Below the pieces are notes generated by a model that was given only the letters and a program-made list of their open reading frames with translations, did no database searches and was not told where the DNA came from. Position numbers and translations under genes: made by a program. This document shows, in pieces, positions 38,082 to 50,800 of a stretch of DNA of 64,000 bases. How positions within the stretch are numbered: position 1 is the stretch's first letter; the number at the start of each line of letters is the position of its first letter. Where the stretch lies: the NCBI GenBank assembly GCA_017562135.1, contig QEYB01000266.1, forward strand, positions 558,001-622,000, given 5' to 3'. The DNA comes from Dipylidium caninum. Its lineage: Eukaryota > Platyhelminthes > Cestoda > Cyclophyllidea > Dipylidiidae.

Positions 38082-41000
38082 ATGGAGTTCGGTGAATTAG
38101 ATGAGTTACCCTCAGAGAGAGAGTGTTTAGAGCGCTGCCAACAGTTCTCCCAACTCACCAATACCAACAACGCCTTAGCTATGATGTTTCTGCAGCAAGT
38201 ATCATGGGACCTCGAGGTAGTCGACGCAAAATGCTTTCAGAGAAACTTTATCAATATGTATATGCTTTTTCAGATCATTTTTTTGCTTATAGAAGGCAGT
38301 TGAAAATTTTTACTCGAGTGTGAACGGTGTACAGGAGAAAATTAAGTGAGGCACTTTTTACCTTTTGTTATGCTCCTCTTTGGTGATTCGGGCGATTTAT
38401 TCTACTAAGTGAAATAGGAGGATAGCTCAAGTCATATTTTATTCCACGCATCCAGAGAATTTCTGCTTAAAGTGTATTTTCGGTCATAATATGGCTCGTT
38501 AAATACCAAATCTTATGCTTGAATCAGTCTCTTGATTGAAAGGGATGGTGATGATGAAATGCTTCTTTCAACTATCCTTATGCTGAATTCCTTAGCTCCG
38601 GATCTCAGTCCCAACCCCCGGCTTTCATAGACCTGACCTCAGACAGTGACGAAGTGGTTGTAGTAGATGATGAAGCCGAAGAAGTCTTGGACAGACAGCA
38701 CGCACACTTATTTCGTCTGCTATCCTGGAATATCGACGGGTTGAGCGTGCCATCACGCAGCTTCCGTACAGCGGCGGTCGTTTCGCTTATCAGGGGGTAA
38801 GAGACGGCGTCTACTTTTACTCACCTCAAGAAAGAGAGACAGAGGGTCTTGTATCCACCACGCTCTACACACGTACAACTTTAACTTTGTCGGCTGCTTT
38901 TCAATTTCGGTGTATGCGTTATGACACATGTGTTCTACATACGAAATTATCAACACTGCTGCAAATGGGATAGTCTATTTTTCCCTTTAGCCGCCTATAG
39001 TCTCATATTTGCCTATTCTGCCTTGGCAGACTTTTTGCATCAATCGCAGGCGAAGCAGTACTGCAGACGATAAGTTTCCACTGAGCATGCGGACCTCATC
39101 TTCGTAAACATGGTCGCACTTGTTAGAGTTTTGCGTTCATGGGGCCTGCTTTAACTTGAATTTCTTCTAAATTTGTAGCGAAAGATTTCAGGCTGTTTGC
39201 CTACAGGAGGTGGTGCGAGAGACTCTGGCTTACATACAGGAAGAACTGAGCTCGCTGTATGAAATCTTTCATCCTTCGGACTTTCGTGCTCGGGATTACT
39301 TCCCAATCATATGCATCCTCAAACACCCCGGTCTTTCCATCCTTGCAAATACTTTCCAGGTAGGCGACTTTTCAATATTTTTTCTCAATGTTAGGTTATT
39401 GTATTGCTTTTTCGTTTTAATTAACTCTAAAGTAGGCAATATCCACGCAACTTGTGGGTGAAAGCTTGGGAAGTAGGGTAAAGTTGTAGTTAAGTTGATT
39501 GGATGGTGGTTGGGATGCTCGATGTTTTTATAACTTTAAATCGAGCTTTAAGTTATATTAGGGTATTGGAATTATCTAAAGGCAATAAAAACGTAGAATT
39601 TTTTCAATATTAACGCTTGGTATCATCGAATTGCTTAAGCTAGTTTCTATCTCTTTTTTGCAACGAGGTCTACCGGAAAGGTCTGCGCGTTTCTACGACA
39701 GTTTTCTATACGTAGCACATGTTTATTTGACACATGTCCGGCTCTATTTTTATCTTTTAGCGTGTATGCACTGACGTAGTAAATTAGCTAGAACAAAGTT
39801 GATTCACGTTAGCGCTAAGTGTGGAGCGCTAGTCTGCCCTTGGCTACTGATGAAATTCACATCTCTGTTTCGGAGTATTCTGTACTTGTATTCCACTATT
39901 CATTTTAGGTGACTCGATTCTCTGGCTCTGTGATGCAACGTATTCTTTTGAGCCTCGATGTAGTCGTTTACCCGCCGCGCCTCTTGGGTACCAACCCTCG
40001 GGCCGGGCAGTGGGCGCGGAAGCCGCTGCGCGTGCGCCTGTGGACGTCGCATCTGGAGAGCTGCGGCCAGTTTGCTGAGGAGCGCAAGCACCAGCTCCGC
40101 AACGTGTGGGCGGCCATGCAAGCGTCAGTGGGCCCCCACCACAACGCCCCCGACGCACCGCTCTGTGGCATCTTTTGTGGAGACTTGAATATTCGTGACA
40201 AGGAAGTACGTGTACTCCTGATTCTACCTTACGGCGATGGCAGATGAATTACCGCCGCCATTAGTTTTTTATCATTAGGTGAACATAACATTTTCTTTGC
40301 TGTTACAGATTGTCCTGATAGTTTGAGCCACTTAAAAGCACAGTCAAACGGAAAAATTGGGGGCCCAGAAATTTTGCGAATAGTCCATTAAGAAATGCAT
40401 TTGTTTTAGCACCTTCTTAACACTCTTGGCTAAAATTAGAGCAATTTGGCCAATGTGCTGGTAACTCTGATTACTGTGACTTTTAGGTATATAATGTCAT
40501 TCATTTCCATGGGCATATTCCCTCTCTAAGCCTAGTGTTCCGTCAGCTTTGTCTACGGCTGATACCGAACAGCAGATTTGCATGTACAACGAAGTGCAGT
40601 TACCGTGAATTTTCGAGCAATTTGAGTTTTAACGGTTGGATAAACATCTAGTGAAGGTAGGGGAATGCAAATAGACTTAATTCATAACGGAAATCAGGAT
40701 CTCGATGCAAATCCTCGTTTATCAACTTCCATGATATCTGTTATAAACGAGTGAGGGTGTGGAGGCTGTCTAGATGCCCTCTTCCAGTGGTTTGTGGCGG
40801 ACTGTTTAAATCTGAGGTATTTGTCTGTGATTAGAATATTTGAGAGATTTTTCAGTAAGGCCTGAGGACGCCTTTGTGCTGGCAATGTATTTTCTAATTA
40901 GATCAAGGAGCTGGGAGGACTGCCACCGGGCATGGTGGACGTGTGGGCGGTGTGCGGAGCGAGACCTGAGGCCAAGTTGACTTGGGATCCGATGCGTAAT

Positions 41001-41222
41001 CCAAACCTTCAGCTGGATAATCCACAGCCATGTAGCCGTCAAAGTCAGAGTGCCACCTACGGCATGCGATTCGACCGATTCCATGTAATGGGCCGCGGTC
41101 TGCGGCCTGTGGACTTCGAGTTGCGTGGCCTGGAACGTGTACCGGGGCACTCGCACTTCCCCTCCGACCATTGGGCCATTCTCGGCCATTTTGACCTCAC
41201 CTCACCGCCCACATGGCCCTGA
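38082..41222 (+). CDS. TDP2: Tyrosyl-DNA phosphodiesterase 2
   Basis: Mg-dependent 5'-tyrosyl-DNA phosphodiesterase that removes trapped topoisomerase II from DNA ends; member of the endonuclease/exonuclease/phosphatase superfamily. Six exons in phase: 38082-38216, 38293-38319, 38609-38796, 39179-39359, 39909-40205 and 40902-41222, giving 382 residues (human 362). An N-terminal UBA-like segment (NNALAMMFLQQVSWDLEKAVENFY) precedes an acidic linker (IDLTSDSDEVVVVDDEAEE), which resembles a SUMO-interaction motif. Catalytic signatures follow in order: LLSWNIDGL, CLQEVV (metal-binding Glu), TSHLES, CGDLNIRD, LTWDP, MRFDRF and FPSDHWAI (catalytic His). The acceptor of exon 3 was placed at 38609, not at the nearer TTAG, to keep phase. 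Exons 5 and 6 are much richer in G+C than exons 1-4, marking a compositional boundary within the gene. Confidence 0.95.
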
Positions 41223-44200
41223 CCAGACAGTCCCCGAACGATATTTTGATTAGACTCTTTCATACGTAGATTGGTATCACACATTCTACTTTTGTTACAA
41301 GCATTACTTTTGGCTTGTCGTTCAGGCCTAATTGGGCAAACTGACCTGGGAACACATGCATAAGTAGTTTTTATGTCAAAACAGCATGTTGAAAAAAGGT
41401 TCAAAAGTGAAATCTGGGTAATCAGATATCGGTAATTTCTCTATTTGCAAAACACCCCGTTGTTTTATTGCATTGGGATTTCATCACGAAATGTCGCCTG
41501 AACTTCTGTACAAAGTGGCCTCTAGAGACGCTGCACTCTTAACCCTGCCGTGTGTTGTGGTTCGGTCCTGAGGCCACTGGTGTTTTCATTTCCCTATAGG
41601 CATGTGCATTCTTATCGGAAACCCTCCTTTCTACAGAATGTAAGGAAATTAGCCATGATAGAAAATCATCCCATTTTGATCAGCAGAAGAGTTTTTCTAT
41701 TCAAATTCATTTACTGCACCCTATTAAGCCAGAGCAAATTTAACGTGCATTATAACTATGGTAGTGGTTTTTCTGCCATCATTCCCTAAATCGTCACTTT
41801 ATATTCGATGGCCCTGAGTATGATACTTTGAGAAATCACTTTTTTTCACAAGTAAATAAGCTTCTGATTGGTGTGATTGAGGCGTAATTAAGCTCGCAAG
41901 TTACCGCTTATCACGCATCCTCTCTTCTCCTCTGTCTAATAAACACGGCTTCTAGTACTGCATAGTAAGCGTAGATGTTGCTGCAGCAGCAAGAATGTTA
42001 ACGATGGAGGAGAGGAGGGGCTGGTGAACCTAGAGGGCGTAGAGTTTCATTTGGACTTGCTGGCGCTTGACGCGCCGAGGCGTGAGGCGCACAGTCAAAT
42101 GACCTGAGCAGCTGGTTTTATGTCACTTCGAAGTAAAGTGACCATTTATTTCACTGGGGGCCACTATGATGGAACTTGCCTAGTCAGTTCATTTAGCCCG
42201 TAGAAAGTTTATATGGAAGAATGTGTCCGACGAGATCGGAGGCGGGCAACGTGGGCGGAGGATCACTTTTCAAGGGTGAGTTGAACAGACAAAAGTGGTT
42301 GACCTGATTTAGCTTGAGAGGTTTTTTTTACCAAAACATGCCTAATTACAACTCGGCCGAGTTAGCTTATCAGCGGCCTCTGTGAGAACTGCGTTCCGCT
42401 GAATGGAGATTCGTCGGTGTGTGTGCTGCTCGCCTTAGAATGCGGGCCTCACCGGATTCGTTCTGTTGGGTGTCACGATCTCCTCGTCGGAATGGTGATG
42501 GTGCCGTGGGAAGGTTCACAAGCTATAAACCCATTGAAATGCTCTATTCTCCGCCTCTTCAGTCGATTCTGTGGGTGGAATAGACCCCGGCGTGATGTGC
42601 CAGTGGATTTTTTTACGTGGCAATTGTAAAAGTTTATTCACCAAAAGAAAGGGAATCTCTATTTCCCCCCCTGTAAACTCCTCCAGTAAGTAGCCGTGGA
42701 GAAGATGCTCTTCGGTTTGGTGGAAAGAGGCACAGCTGTGCTGCTCTGGACGTTTGTGCGGCAAAGTGAGGGCATCTCCGCCCTTCCACCAGACCGACCT
42801 TATTCGGGGGAAGGACGCACAAAGACAGTGCTCTAAACTCACTCCCACCTTCCGCTGTCGAAAGTGTCGGATGTCCCGCTAATGCGGAAAGAATTTTTTT
42901 TAGCATTGGCGATGGAATTCCTGCGTATCGCCCGTTGTGCTAATTATAGTCTTGATATTTCTTCATCTACCGAGGCGCTGGGGACTCGCTGCCAGTTGGG
43001 CAGATTTTATTGGAACAAGTCGAGAGTACGGGAAGAGGGCTTTCAGTTGGACCATTGGTGGGCCCACACGGCGCCGGAGCTTTACCGCTCTCGGGTCAAC
43101 CCAAAACCCTTGGTAATTATGGAGAACAACGTGTCACAAATGTCGCGAAATGCCTTCATGCCAAACGTGATAGAGTGTCAAGGCAGCAGAAACACGTAAA
43201 CTTAGCAGATATGACAGCAACAAAGGGTTTTCTTTGCGCCACAGCCTCTCTGTAGTAGCAGCACCGAAGAAGTGTAAGTGAGGTGCTGGACGAAGGAGTT
43301 TAGACTTTCACTTTTTGCCGAACTTTACTTACTTGCAGAAGTCTACTGCACACTTGTGACAGAAGGTTGACAAGCTGTCAACGTTCTTCCGTGCTTTTTT
43401 ATTTTTACACAGCAGAATCAAAAGGGATGAAATGGACGTAGGCGTGGCGACACATAAATTACCTACAAAGAAAGATTCAGCATACTGTCGTGGCCTAAGA
43501 AGCGTTAGCATCTCCCATACCGATTCCATGTCGTTCACATGCTATTCGTCCTTTGTCTGCTGTGAGAGGTGACAGAGGCTTGGAAATCATGGGGAAACGA
43601 GGATGAACAATAGACGGGAAGTGACAGCTATTGACGAGTGAATTGGGTTGCGTTGTCCTCGGAGGATCTGGGAATCGGCGTACTTATCAGCCTTTTCGTT
43701 GAATTCCTCAGCACACACGCAAGCCTCCTCGCCCACGACTGTCCCACGGGGAGACGACGAGCCTCCTTGCCGCGGAGCACTTTCTTTTCTACTCAAATCG
43801 TAACGGTAGCTTGTGGGCGAACGAGAGCACCGCCCTGGTGAGCGTCCAACCGAGGCGGCGGACCACAGTTGTCAAGTAGGCACTCCCTGCCTGGACGACA
43901 ATGTGCCTGAACGCCAAAATGTCATTGGACTCAAAATGCCCGAGAAAAGTTGGTTTCAACCCTAAAATGGGATACTTTGGGCCTATCGAGGAAGTAAACG
44001 CCCCACGTGTGCTGAGCCAACACAATGTATTCCAACCTTACGGGTTCTTGTGTTCTGGCCGACTGAGTAGGCAGTTTAACACATTAGTGGGCAACAGTTT
44101 CGTCTACTGATGTGTTGGCGGATTGCATGTCCGGTGAGGCGGCCTGAATAAACAGCCTTAACGGCCCAGCAACTCAAAAATTGTAGCTGCTTGCACAGCC

Positions 44201-47200
44201 TCGCTAATACTCAACTTCGGCAACAGTATTAGCAATCGGTTTAGTCTCCGCCACTGATAAAATGAAAAGAAAATGCATTAGGCCATGTACTGATTCACGG
44301 TGGGCCATTGTCTCGTGCGCCTCGCAATAAAGGAACACTGGGATAATGGGAGTTAAATTTCGGTGGGATGGAGCTTGGCAAAGCAGTCCGGATCGACCCG
44401 GGCGATGGCGGAAGGCGAGTGTGACCTCGTCTTCCGTACACTTCTCATCCTGACAGTTTAAGTGTTGCTAACGCCTTTAACCGCGTGAATTTGGCACACG
44501 ACGTTAAAATGTGAAAGAAGATGTGGGAGATTGGCAGAGAAAATCCAAATTCTCCTCCCCCCTCCTTCCCTGTGCCCACAAAAGGCATCGCACTGCCAGA
44601 TGTTCCCGTCAAGACAAAGCCCCCCGCGCTCGACTCATCAAGTCAAACTTAAAGGAGAAAAGGACTGTGAAGTGACGCGCCGAGACCAAGTGACGTCAAT
44701 GCCAGCCTCTGCGTCGGTCGGGCGCTCGTGACTGGTGGCGGCCCAACTCGGTCCAGCGTGCGCCATAAAAAGGGTCGCGTCGAGACAGCATGTCGCCTGT
44801 TCGAGATACTCACAGGCCCGACGTGTGCGCGTGGCAGCGCGACTGACACACGCGGCTCCCCCCAACGCCACGCAACTCGGTGCCGCTGCGCACCCCGACG
44901 GGGACGTGTTGGCGCTGCCACCGCCGACAGCGCCGCAACGCCTTGGCTCCGAGCGACGGAGCCCTCGACGCTTGGCCCGATTTGTTTGATCGGATAAGCA
45001 AACAAGCAATCACGTGATGTTTACCCATCAGAGGCAGACATGGAGGGAGCTGGAGCTGTTCGAGTTTGCCCATTTAATGGCCGCCGATTCGACGTCAGTT
45101 CTGGATATGGCGTCAGGTCAAGCGAAACCAGCCGCCATGAGGCGGGGACACTAAAGTGGACATCGGGAAGGACGTTGTAAAATAGGTAATGGTGAGTAAA
45201 CAACATGTAGCGATGTGAAGAAGTAGGCGAGGCTAGCGATGACAAAGGAAAGAGGTAACAATGTCCTTTGTTATGGAACAACTTGGGCTCAAATGAGAAG
45301 AGAGGTACAATGATTTATTGAGAAAGTGTGGTATTCTCGCCATCACACGAGTTAATAAGTGCACCCCAAACAAATAGTTCCGGCTGGGTGGGACGAAGTG
45401 GGGCAAGAAAAGGTCCCGGCGGAGAAGTGCATTCCGCGGTGCGACACTGCCAAGGGCGCTGGCAGCTTGATGGTGTGTGTTACGGCTGCACACCGTCGTC
45501 GAATTTCCGTGGCTTGGGCGGGCAACTCGTTGGCGCTTACTCGGGGCGGAAAGAAGCGTTGGGATTCAGTGGTAGCCGTTCATTCAGATCCCGCAATGGC
45601 AGCACGGCGCTGCCTTCTGTCGTGGGAGGGAGGTGGAGGTGCGCCACTTCGCCTCCAACTGCACCTTTGCTGCAGGCCGAAGCAAACTACTGGAGCAGCT
45701 CGCCAGAGGTGCCATTTTGGAGCAATGATTGAGACGCTCACACACTCATTAACTCTCGATTTCAACAATATTCAGCCCACCAGAAGGAACTTCGGGTCCT
45801 CGATGTCGAGGCAACGCTTTGTTTAACCACACTGCTTCCCATTTTGTGCACTCGGCGAAGTCGGAATGAAGTGCCAGACACTGGAAATGATCAGGTTAAG
45901 GAGGGAGTAAAAGCGGAGTCCATTTTGAGCGCAATTGGAACAAAACTGCGTACCTGTAGCGATCGCCTCAGTTGTTCACCCGGTGTCCTCACTCCACCTT
46001 CAGAATTGACGCCAAAAGTGGTATGTGCAGGGCATTTGGGACCCAACAGCAGTAATATTTGACATTTGTAAACACGAACGGGGAATTAGCCGCCATCTTC
46101 GACTGGCTCTCTTAAATGGTGGTTTTAAAACAGTTGTCAAATGCAGCATCACGTTTATGTGCCTGGAAAGTGCGGGTTATTTCGTCTCCCTACCTGAGTC
46201 GTTATGGCTTACTTAGAAGGGATACATCTCCTCTTGCCAATTTGTGGCAGTATGACACGACCGCCCTCATGGCTTTGTGCTCTAGTTTGGCAAGATGAAG
46301 ACCTCGCGGAACCGCCGTCCAAGCCACACCAACGGGACTCGACTCGAAGGCTCACCCCCTCGTGCGCCCCACGTGCATTCACGCGATATCTTCGGGCACA
46401 TGGATTGGTTGGAGCATCCGTTAATCGTCCAATCAGGTATATTTATTTGGTGGACCAAAGAGAATGGGCGCGAGAGGGAGACGAGCACTCCTCTCTCCCC
46501 GTCTGCCCGTTTCCCTTCCTCCCCGTCACTGTCCTCATAATTATTACTGTCACCGCCACCGCCATACTACTACTACTAATAATAATCAGCATCATCACTG
46601 TCGTCATCACTAGTCCCTTCAATTTGTTCAACAGCCACGCCCACCCCCGTGGAAGGAGCTGCCGAGTACCGTGGAGCTTCGTTAAGATTTGAGTCAGACC
46701 GAACAAAGGACCGCCTCTTCGGCTTGGACTGACGCTCCTTTCAGTTGTACTAGTAAGTCTCATCGCAGGGTTTTGATACTTAAAATGACTTCATCAGATG
46801 TTGCTTTTGCCACCACTTCAGTGCCCTGTCTCGTTATACGTAGGCTAGACAACCAGTGTCTTTCATTCTCCCACCACGATAAAATTAGCTCTCGCGGGGT
46901 GTAGGCGTGTGGGAGCCAAGAATGAATGGAAAGGCTGTACTCCGTGAAGCATATTACGACGCGACACACAAGTTTATCTTGACAGTACAGACTGCGATTT
47001 GCTGAGTGATAAGTGCAGAATACTCGGGCTACGCTGGGAATAATTCTCTTCCCCCCTGGTTCACTCGTTCTACGCCTACTACCTAATGACTGACAAGTGA
47101 ATAGTCTCTTTGCACAAAGTGGCAAAATTAGTCTGTCCAATTTAGCGTCTCTGGGCAAATGCAACACTTCTGGCGAGGGTAGACTGCAGATCATCTGTCT

Positions 47201-47770
47201 TGATTAGTGTCGCGTCAGCGGGCACATCGAGGCGTTGAATAATGTCACCCCGAGATTAATTTCATTCAAATGGTAAACGCTCAGTCCAGGTGAGGTCGAG
47301 GGCTAGGCTGTTTGTTTGCTCAGACCATTTTTTTTCGCCTTCTAACGCAATAGCACATGGTGAAAGCAAATCGCTAGGGATTTAAAAGGCTCCGGATGGC
47401 CGTGACTAAGGCCTTGACAAACCTGGGCCACCAGATGCGGGTGATAACTGTTGTCCTGCGGATTTGACTTCAAAAGCTTGGATGATGTTTACAAAGATTA
47501 TTGTCAGTGCAGGTAATGCGACACCCCACGGTTTAAGTGGTGCAGAATGCAGCAATTTATTTTTATAAGCTCACATTTAAAGGGTTCATGAGACCTGGCA
47601 TAAATTTGTGTTATTCCCTGGATTAATTTGCATAGTACGATAGAAGACCCGGGGGGAAGTCGTGAGGACTCAAAGTGAGCTTCTGCCTCGGCTTAAAACC
47701 TTATAAGAATGGCGTGAAATTGCTGTAGATGCCGAGCAAAATGATGGCTAAGCGTTCTTTGAAATCTTTC
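41223..47770. other. 6.5-kb intergenic region, no gene recognised
   Basis: Mostly G+C-rich with overlapping spurious reading frames on both strands (for instance 44530-45070). No exon pattern, domain or RNA gene was recognised. AATAAA hexamers occur at 41938-41943 and 44327-44332. The promoter and untranslated exons of the SCYL2-like gene presumably lie towards the right end. Confidence 0.45.
46540..46612. repeat. Imperfect trinucleotide-rich tract
   Basis: Runs of ACC/GCC, TAC, TAA and ATC triplets follow one another over about 70 bp in non-coding DNA. Not a pure microsatellite. Confidence 0.6.
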
Positions 47771-47779
47771 CTTTTCCAG
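47771..47779 (+). promoter_or_regulatory. 3' splice site 25 bases before the first SCYL2 ATG found; candidate leader acceptor
   Basis: CTTTTCCAG, followed by 24 bases and ATG 47804, with an in-frame TGA at 47795 closing the frame just upstream. Either a spliced-leader acceptor or the 3' end of a 5'UTR intron; an upstream coding exon in another phase cannot be excluded. Confidence 0.4.
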
Positions 47780-47803
47780 ACGTATCATTTCTAGTGATTG
47801 GAG

Positions 47804-50800
47804 ATGCCAGAGATGTCGCGTCTCAGCATGCATCGATGCCACGTTCAGCGCGACGAGGTGGCCGAGCCCCTGAGAAAGGTCGCCGTCCTCACCAGACCCT
47901 TGTTCAAAGCCGGTCTCGAGTTTTGTTGGCAGGTCTACGAGGCCCACTTACGAGAGTCTAAGGAAGCAAGTCTTCTCCGCCATGCCTCCCCAAAAAGGGC
48001 TTGGCGCTCCTGTGTGTGTGTGTGTGTGTGTGGACGAGACGGGCCGCGACAAAGTGACTGGAGCCCAACATTCAGTGGCACCGCGATTCCATCCATTCAT
48101 CTGCTCACTTGTCTCCATTGCGTGTGGAGGCTCCCCACTAGGTGTAGCTTGCTTCTAGTGCCGCATATCGATGGGTCCTAGTGACAAATGCGCGACATGC
48201 GCCTTGATGAGGGGAAATGCCGGGGATGGTTAGCAGAGTAAAACCACGGAAAGACGACGGATGTGTCCATCCACCCTCTTCGCTTGTACTTAGGCGCTAG
48301 TGGACATGAAAACATTAGAAAGGCTTCAAGCCACGTCACTGATGTCGTCATGATTAAATGACCCAGTCTCACCAACCCTCGTCACAAAGCCATGTCCACT
48401 GTAGGCAACTACTCTTTGCTGAGGGTCGGCACATTAACGGACGTGAGACTGAGAGAGCCTCACCAAGCGCCATTCGGAAAACACTCCTCAAATACCAACA
48501 AATGCCATTCATAGGAGCCATGGGAATAGAGTCGTAATGCTTACTTTTGTTGTTGATTCAAACACTGCCAAGCTTTTGGAGGTGGGTGCCTATTTTTCAA
48601 TTAAGTTGCTACTATTAATGGAAGCAAACATACCCACCCACGCTTCAATAAGGCCAGTGCGAGAAGTGGGAGGAGTAATTCATGCCTTCTCTCCCAGATT
48701 TGTTCGGCCTTTGTGCTCGCCAAACTCGTCCCCGACAAGACGGGAAAAATGCGGAAACGCGATATAAATCTGGACATTTGTCGCAAGGAGATAGAGTCGC
48801 TTCGCAGCCTGCAGCACAAGAGGATTCTCAGGGTATTCTCCGAGACAGAAGAAAATTGGTGAGGAGCCTGGCTTTGATATTGGTCATTAAAGGGGAGTGG
48901 GAGATGGAGGGCGACGGAGTTGGCGCCGAGGAGGAAGGTGTCCTCCCACGTCTGCCCGCTCTGCCGAGGGACACTGGTGTGGATCGTCCCCGCGGTGAAA
49001 GTGACACCAGGGCGGGTGCCTGACGGCCAGTGTCAGCCGCAGAGTGGAATGATGAGTAGCGGGGAATCGAGCGCAGTGCTTATGCGGTGGAGAGGACAGA
49101 GCTGAGTGACGGAAACGGAGGACGGTGCTCTCACTTATGAATTCTTCCCTCCTCTGCTTTACTTTAGCTTTTATCTCTCCTGGATCAGTGAGCCATTAGC
49201 TGGAACACTGCAGACTCTCCTCGACAAGTCGCCAAAAGGGGTGAGACCATGTGGCATAAATTCAAAATTTTGGTTGGAACCGAGGCCGAAGAGGCCTGTT
49301 GAATGCGGTGGGACAGCTACCAGGCAGAAAGTTCTCGTCCTCAGCTTTCCAGCGGCATAAGGGCAAGTGGACTTCCTCACAGGTCTCAGTGCTCACCACT
49401 GAACGAACGACAACATGCCGGTCGGTGGTTTATGTGGACACCTTCGAAAGGGGTTATGCACAAAAAGTATAAAACATTTGCTTTTTCGTACAAGTGCTTT
49501 GAAAAGATCAAGCAGCTCCAGCCGAAAGACTTGTGAGTCGAAATTGCTTACCATTTATCCTTGTTTCAGCAACTGCTGGGCATGGACCTCGAAATAATAC
49601 TGGGGGTGTTTCAGGTAAGTCTTGGCCCGTTTGTTCACGGGAGATTATTTTGCCGAAGTCCTCAGAGCCAGTATTTTACTGTCGTTCCATGCTTGCTTTG
49701 AATCCCTCCGTCCTTCGTCAAATGGGGGCGGCGCAGAGTGAGGAGGCGACGGTCGTCACGGCGCGGGGCGCCGGTTCGGCCGCAGCCGGGGTCCCCCGGT
49801 CCCGCCGCCTTGGTGTGGACGTGCTGCACGCAGAATGAAGGGCCCCACGGGGCTAAATTTATACACATATCGAATTTTAAAATCACTACCCTCATTGCAG
49901 TTGTATGCAGCACAGCAGGTGATGCTGAGGAAAAGATGTTATCTCGCTAATTGGCCGCCGGTCTCTTCGCCCTCTGCCACGTGAAGTAGTCATTCATTCG
50001 CGTTCAATTTACTCGTTCCTCAGCCCGCATAATTAAGTAGCTTGTCATTGCTCTGTCGCCCTCTCTCCCCCTCCCGCTCCCTCGCTCTCTCGTTCTACCT
50101 CACGTGTAAAAACACCACTACCCAATTAGTTCGAACATCGGATAAAAAATCATTTGAATAAAAAGTACGGGAAATCGGGGCAGTTGCGTGGCAGATCTCA
50201 AAGCTCGGTTGTAGCCCTCAGATGGTGTGGGCGTTGCAACATCATTCCTCGCGAGGTTACGGAGAATCCGAGCCCGCTGGAAGATCATGAGCCCTCGGTC
50301 CGCACACTTTGCTGGCCGACAGGGGGGATCTCGCAGTATTCTACCACTGCGCTATTTCTTCTCTGTAGTAGCGTTCCCTTAGGGTGAGAGATAAAATTGG
50401 TCCTCCTGACGTTACACAACTGTTGAATTGGAAATACGACAGCGAATCACGCTCTGGTGTTGTTAAATATGCCGACCTGTTATACGGCAAACGGGTGGGT
50501 CGTGAACGGCGTTTTCGACGAGGTGGACTTAGAGTCGGCGCTTAGTCCATCAGGATCGACAAGCATAACCAAATGTGCATGTTGCCAAGGTGACGGACGC
50601 TCTGCGCTATTTGCACGGGACGCAGAACCTGATGCACTGCAACATTTGTCCCTCGTCGATTTTTGTCAACAACTGCTCCCAGTGGAAGTTGGGAGGATTC
50701 GGACTTGCAGAGAGCAGCACTGAATCCTCGAAGGTACGTCACCGCATCCTGAGCACTCGCCACCCCTCTTCTTTCCTCCTCTGCCTCTCGTCCCCATTCG

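Noticed and set aside
44531..45073. Overlapping frames of 80-120 codons on both strands
   Set aside because: Typical of G+C-rich non-coding DNA: all frames open at once, no domains, no splice pattern.
49415..49536. Possible extra SCYL2 exon ending at a GTGAGT donor near 49533
   Set aside because: No phase of it connects exon 49168-49240 to exon 49570-49614 without a stop or frame break; direct joining of those two fits.
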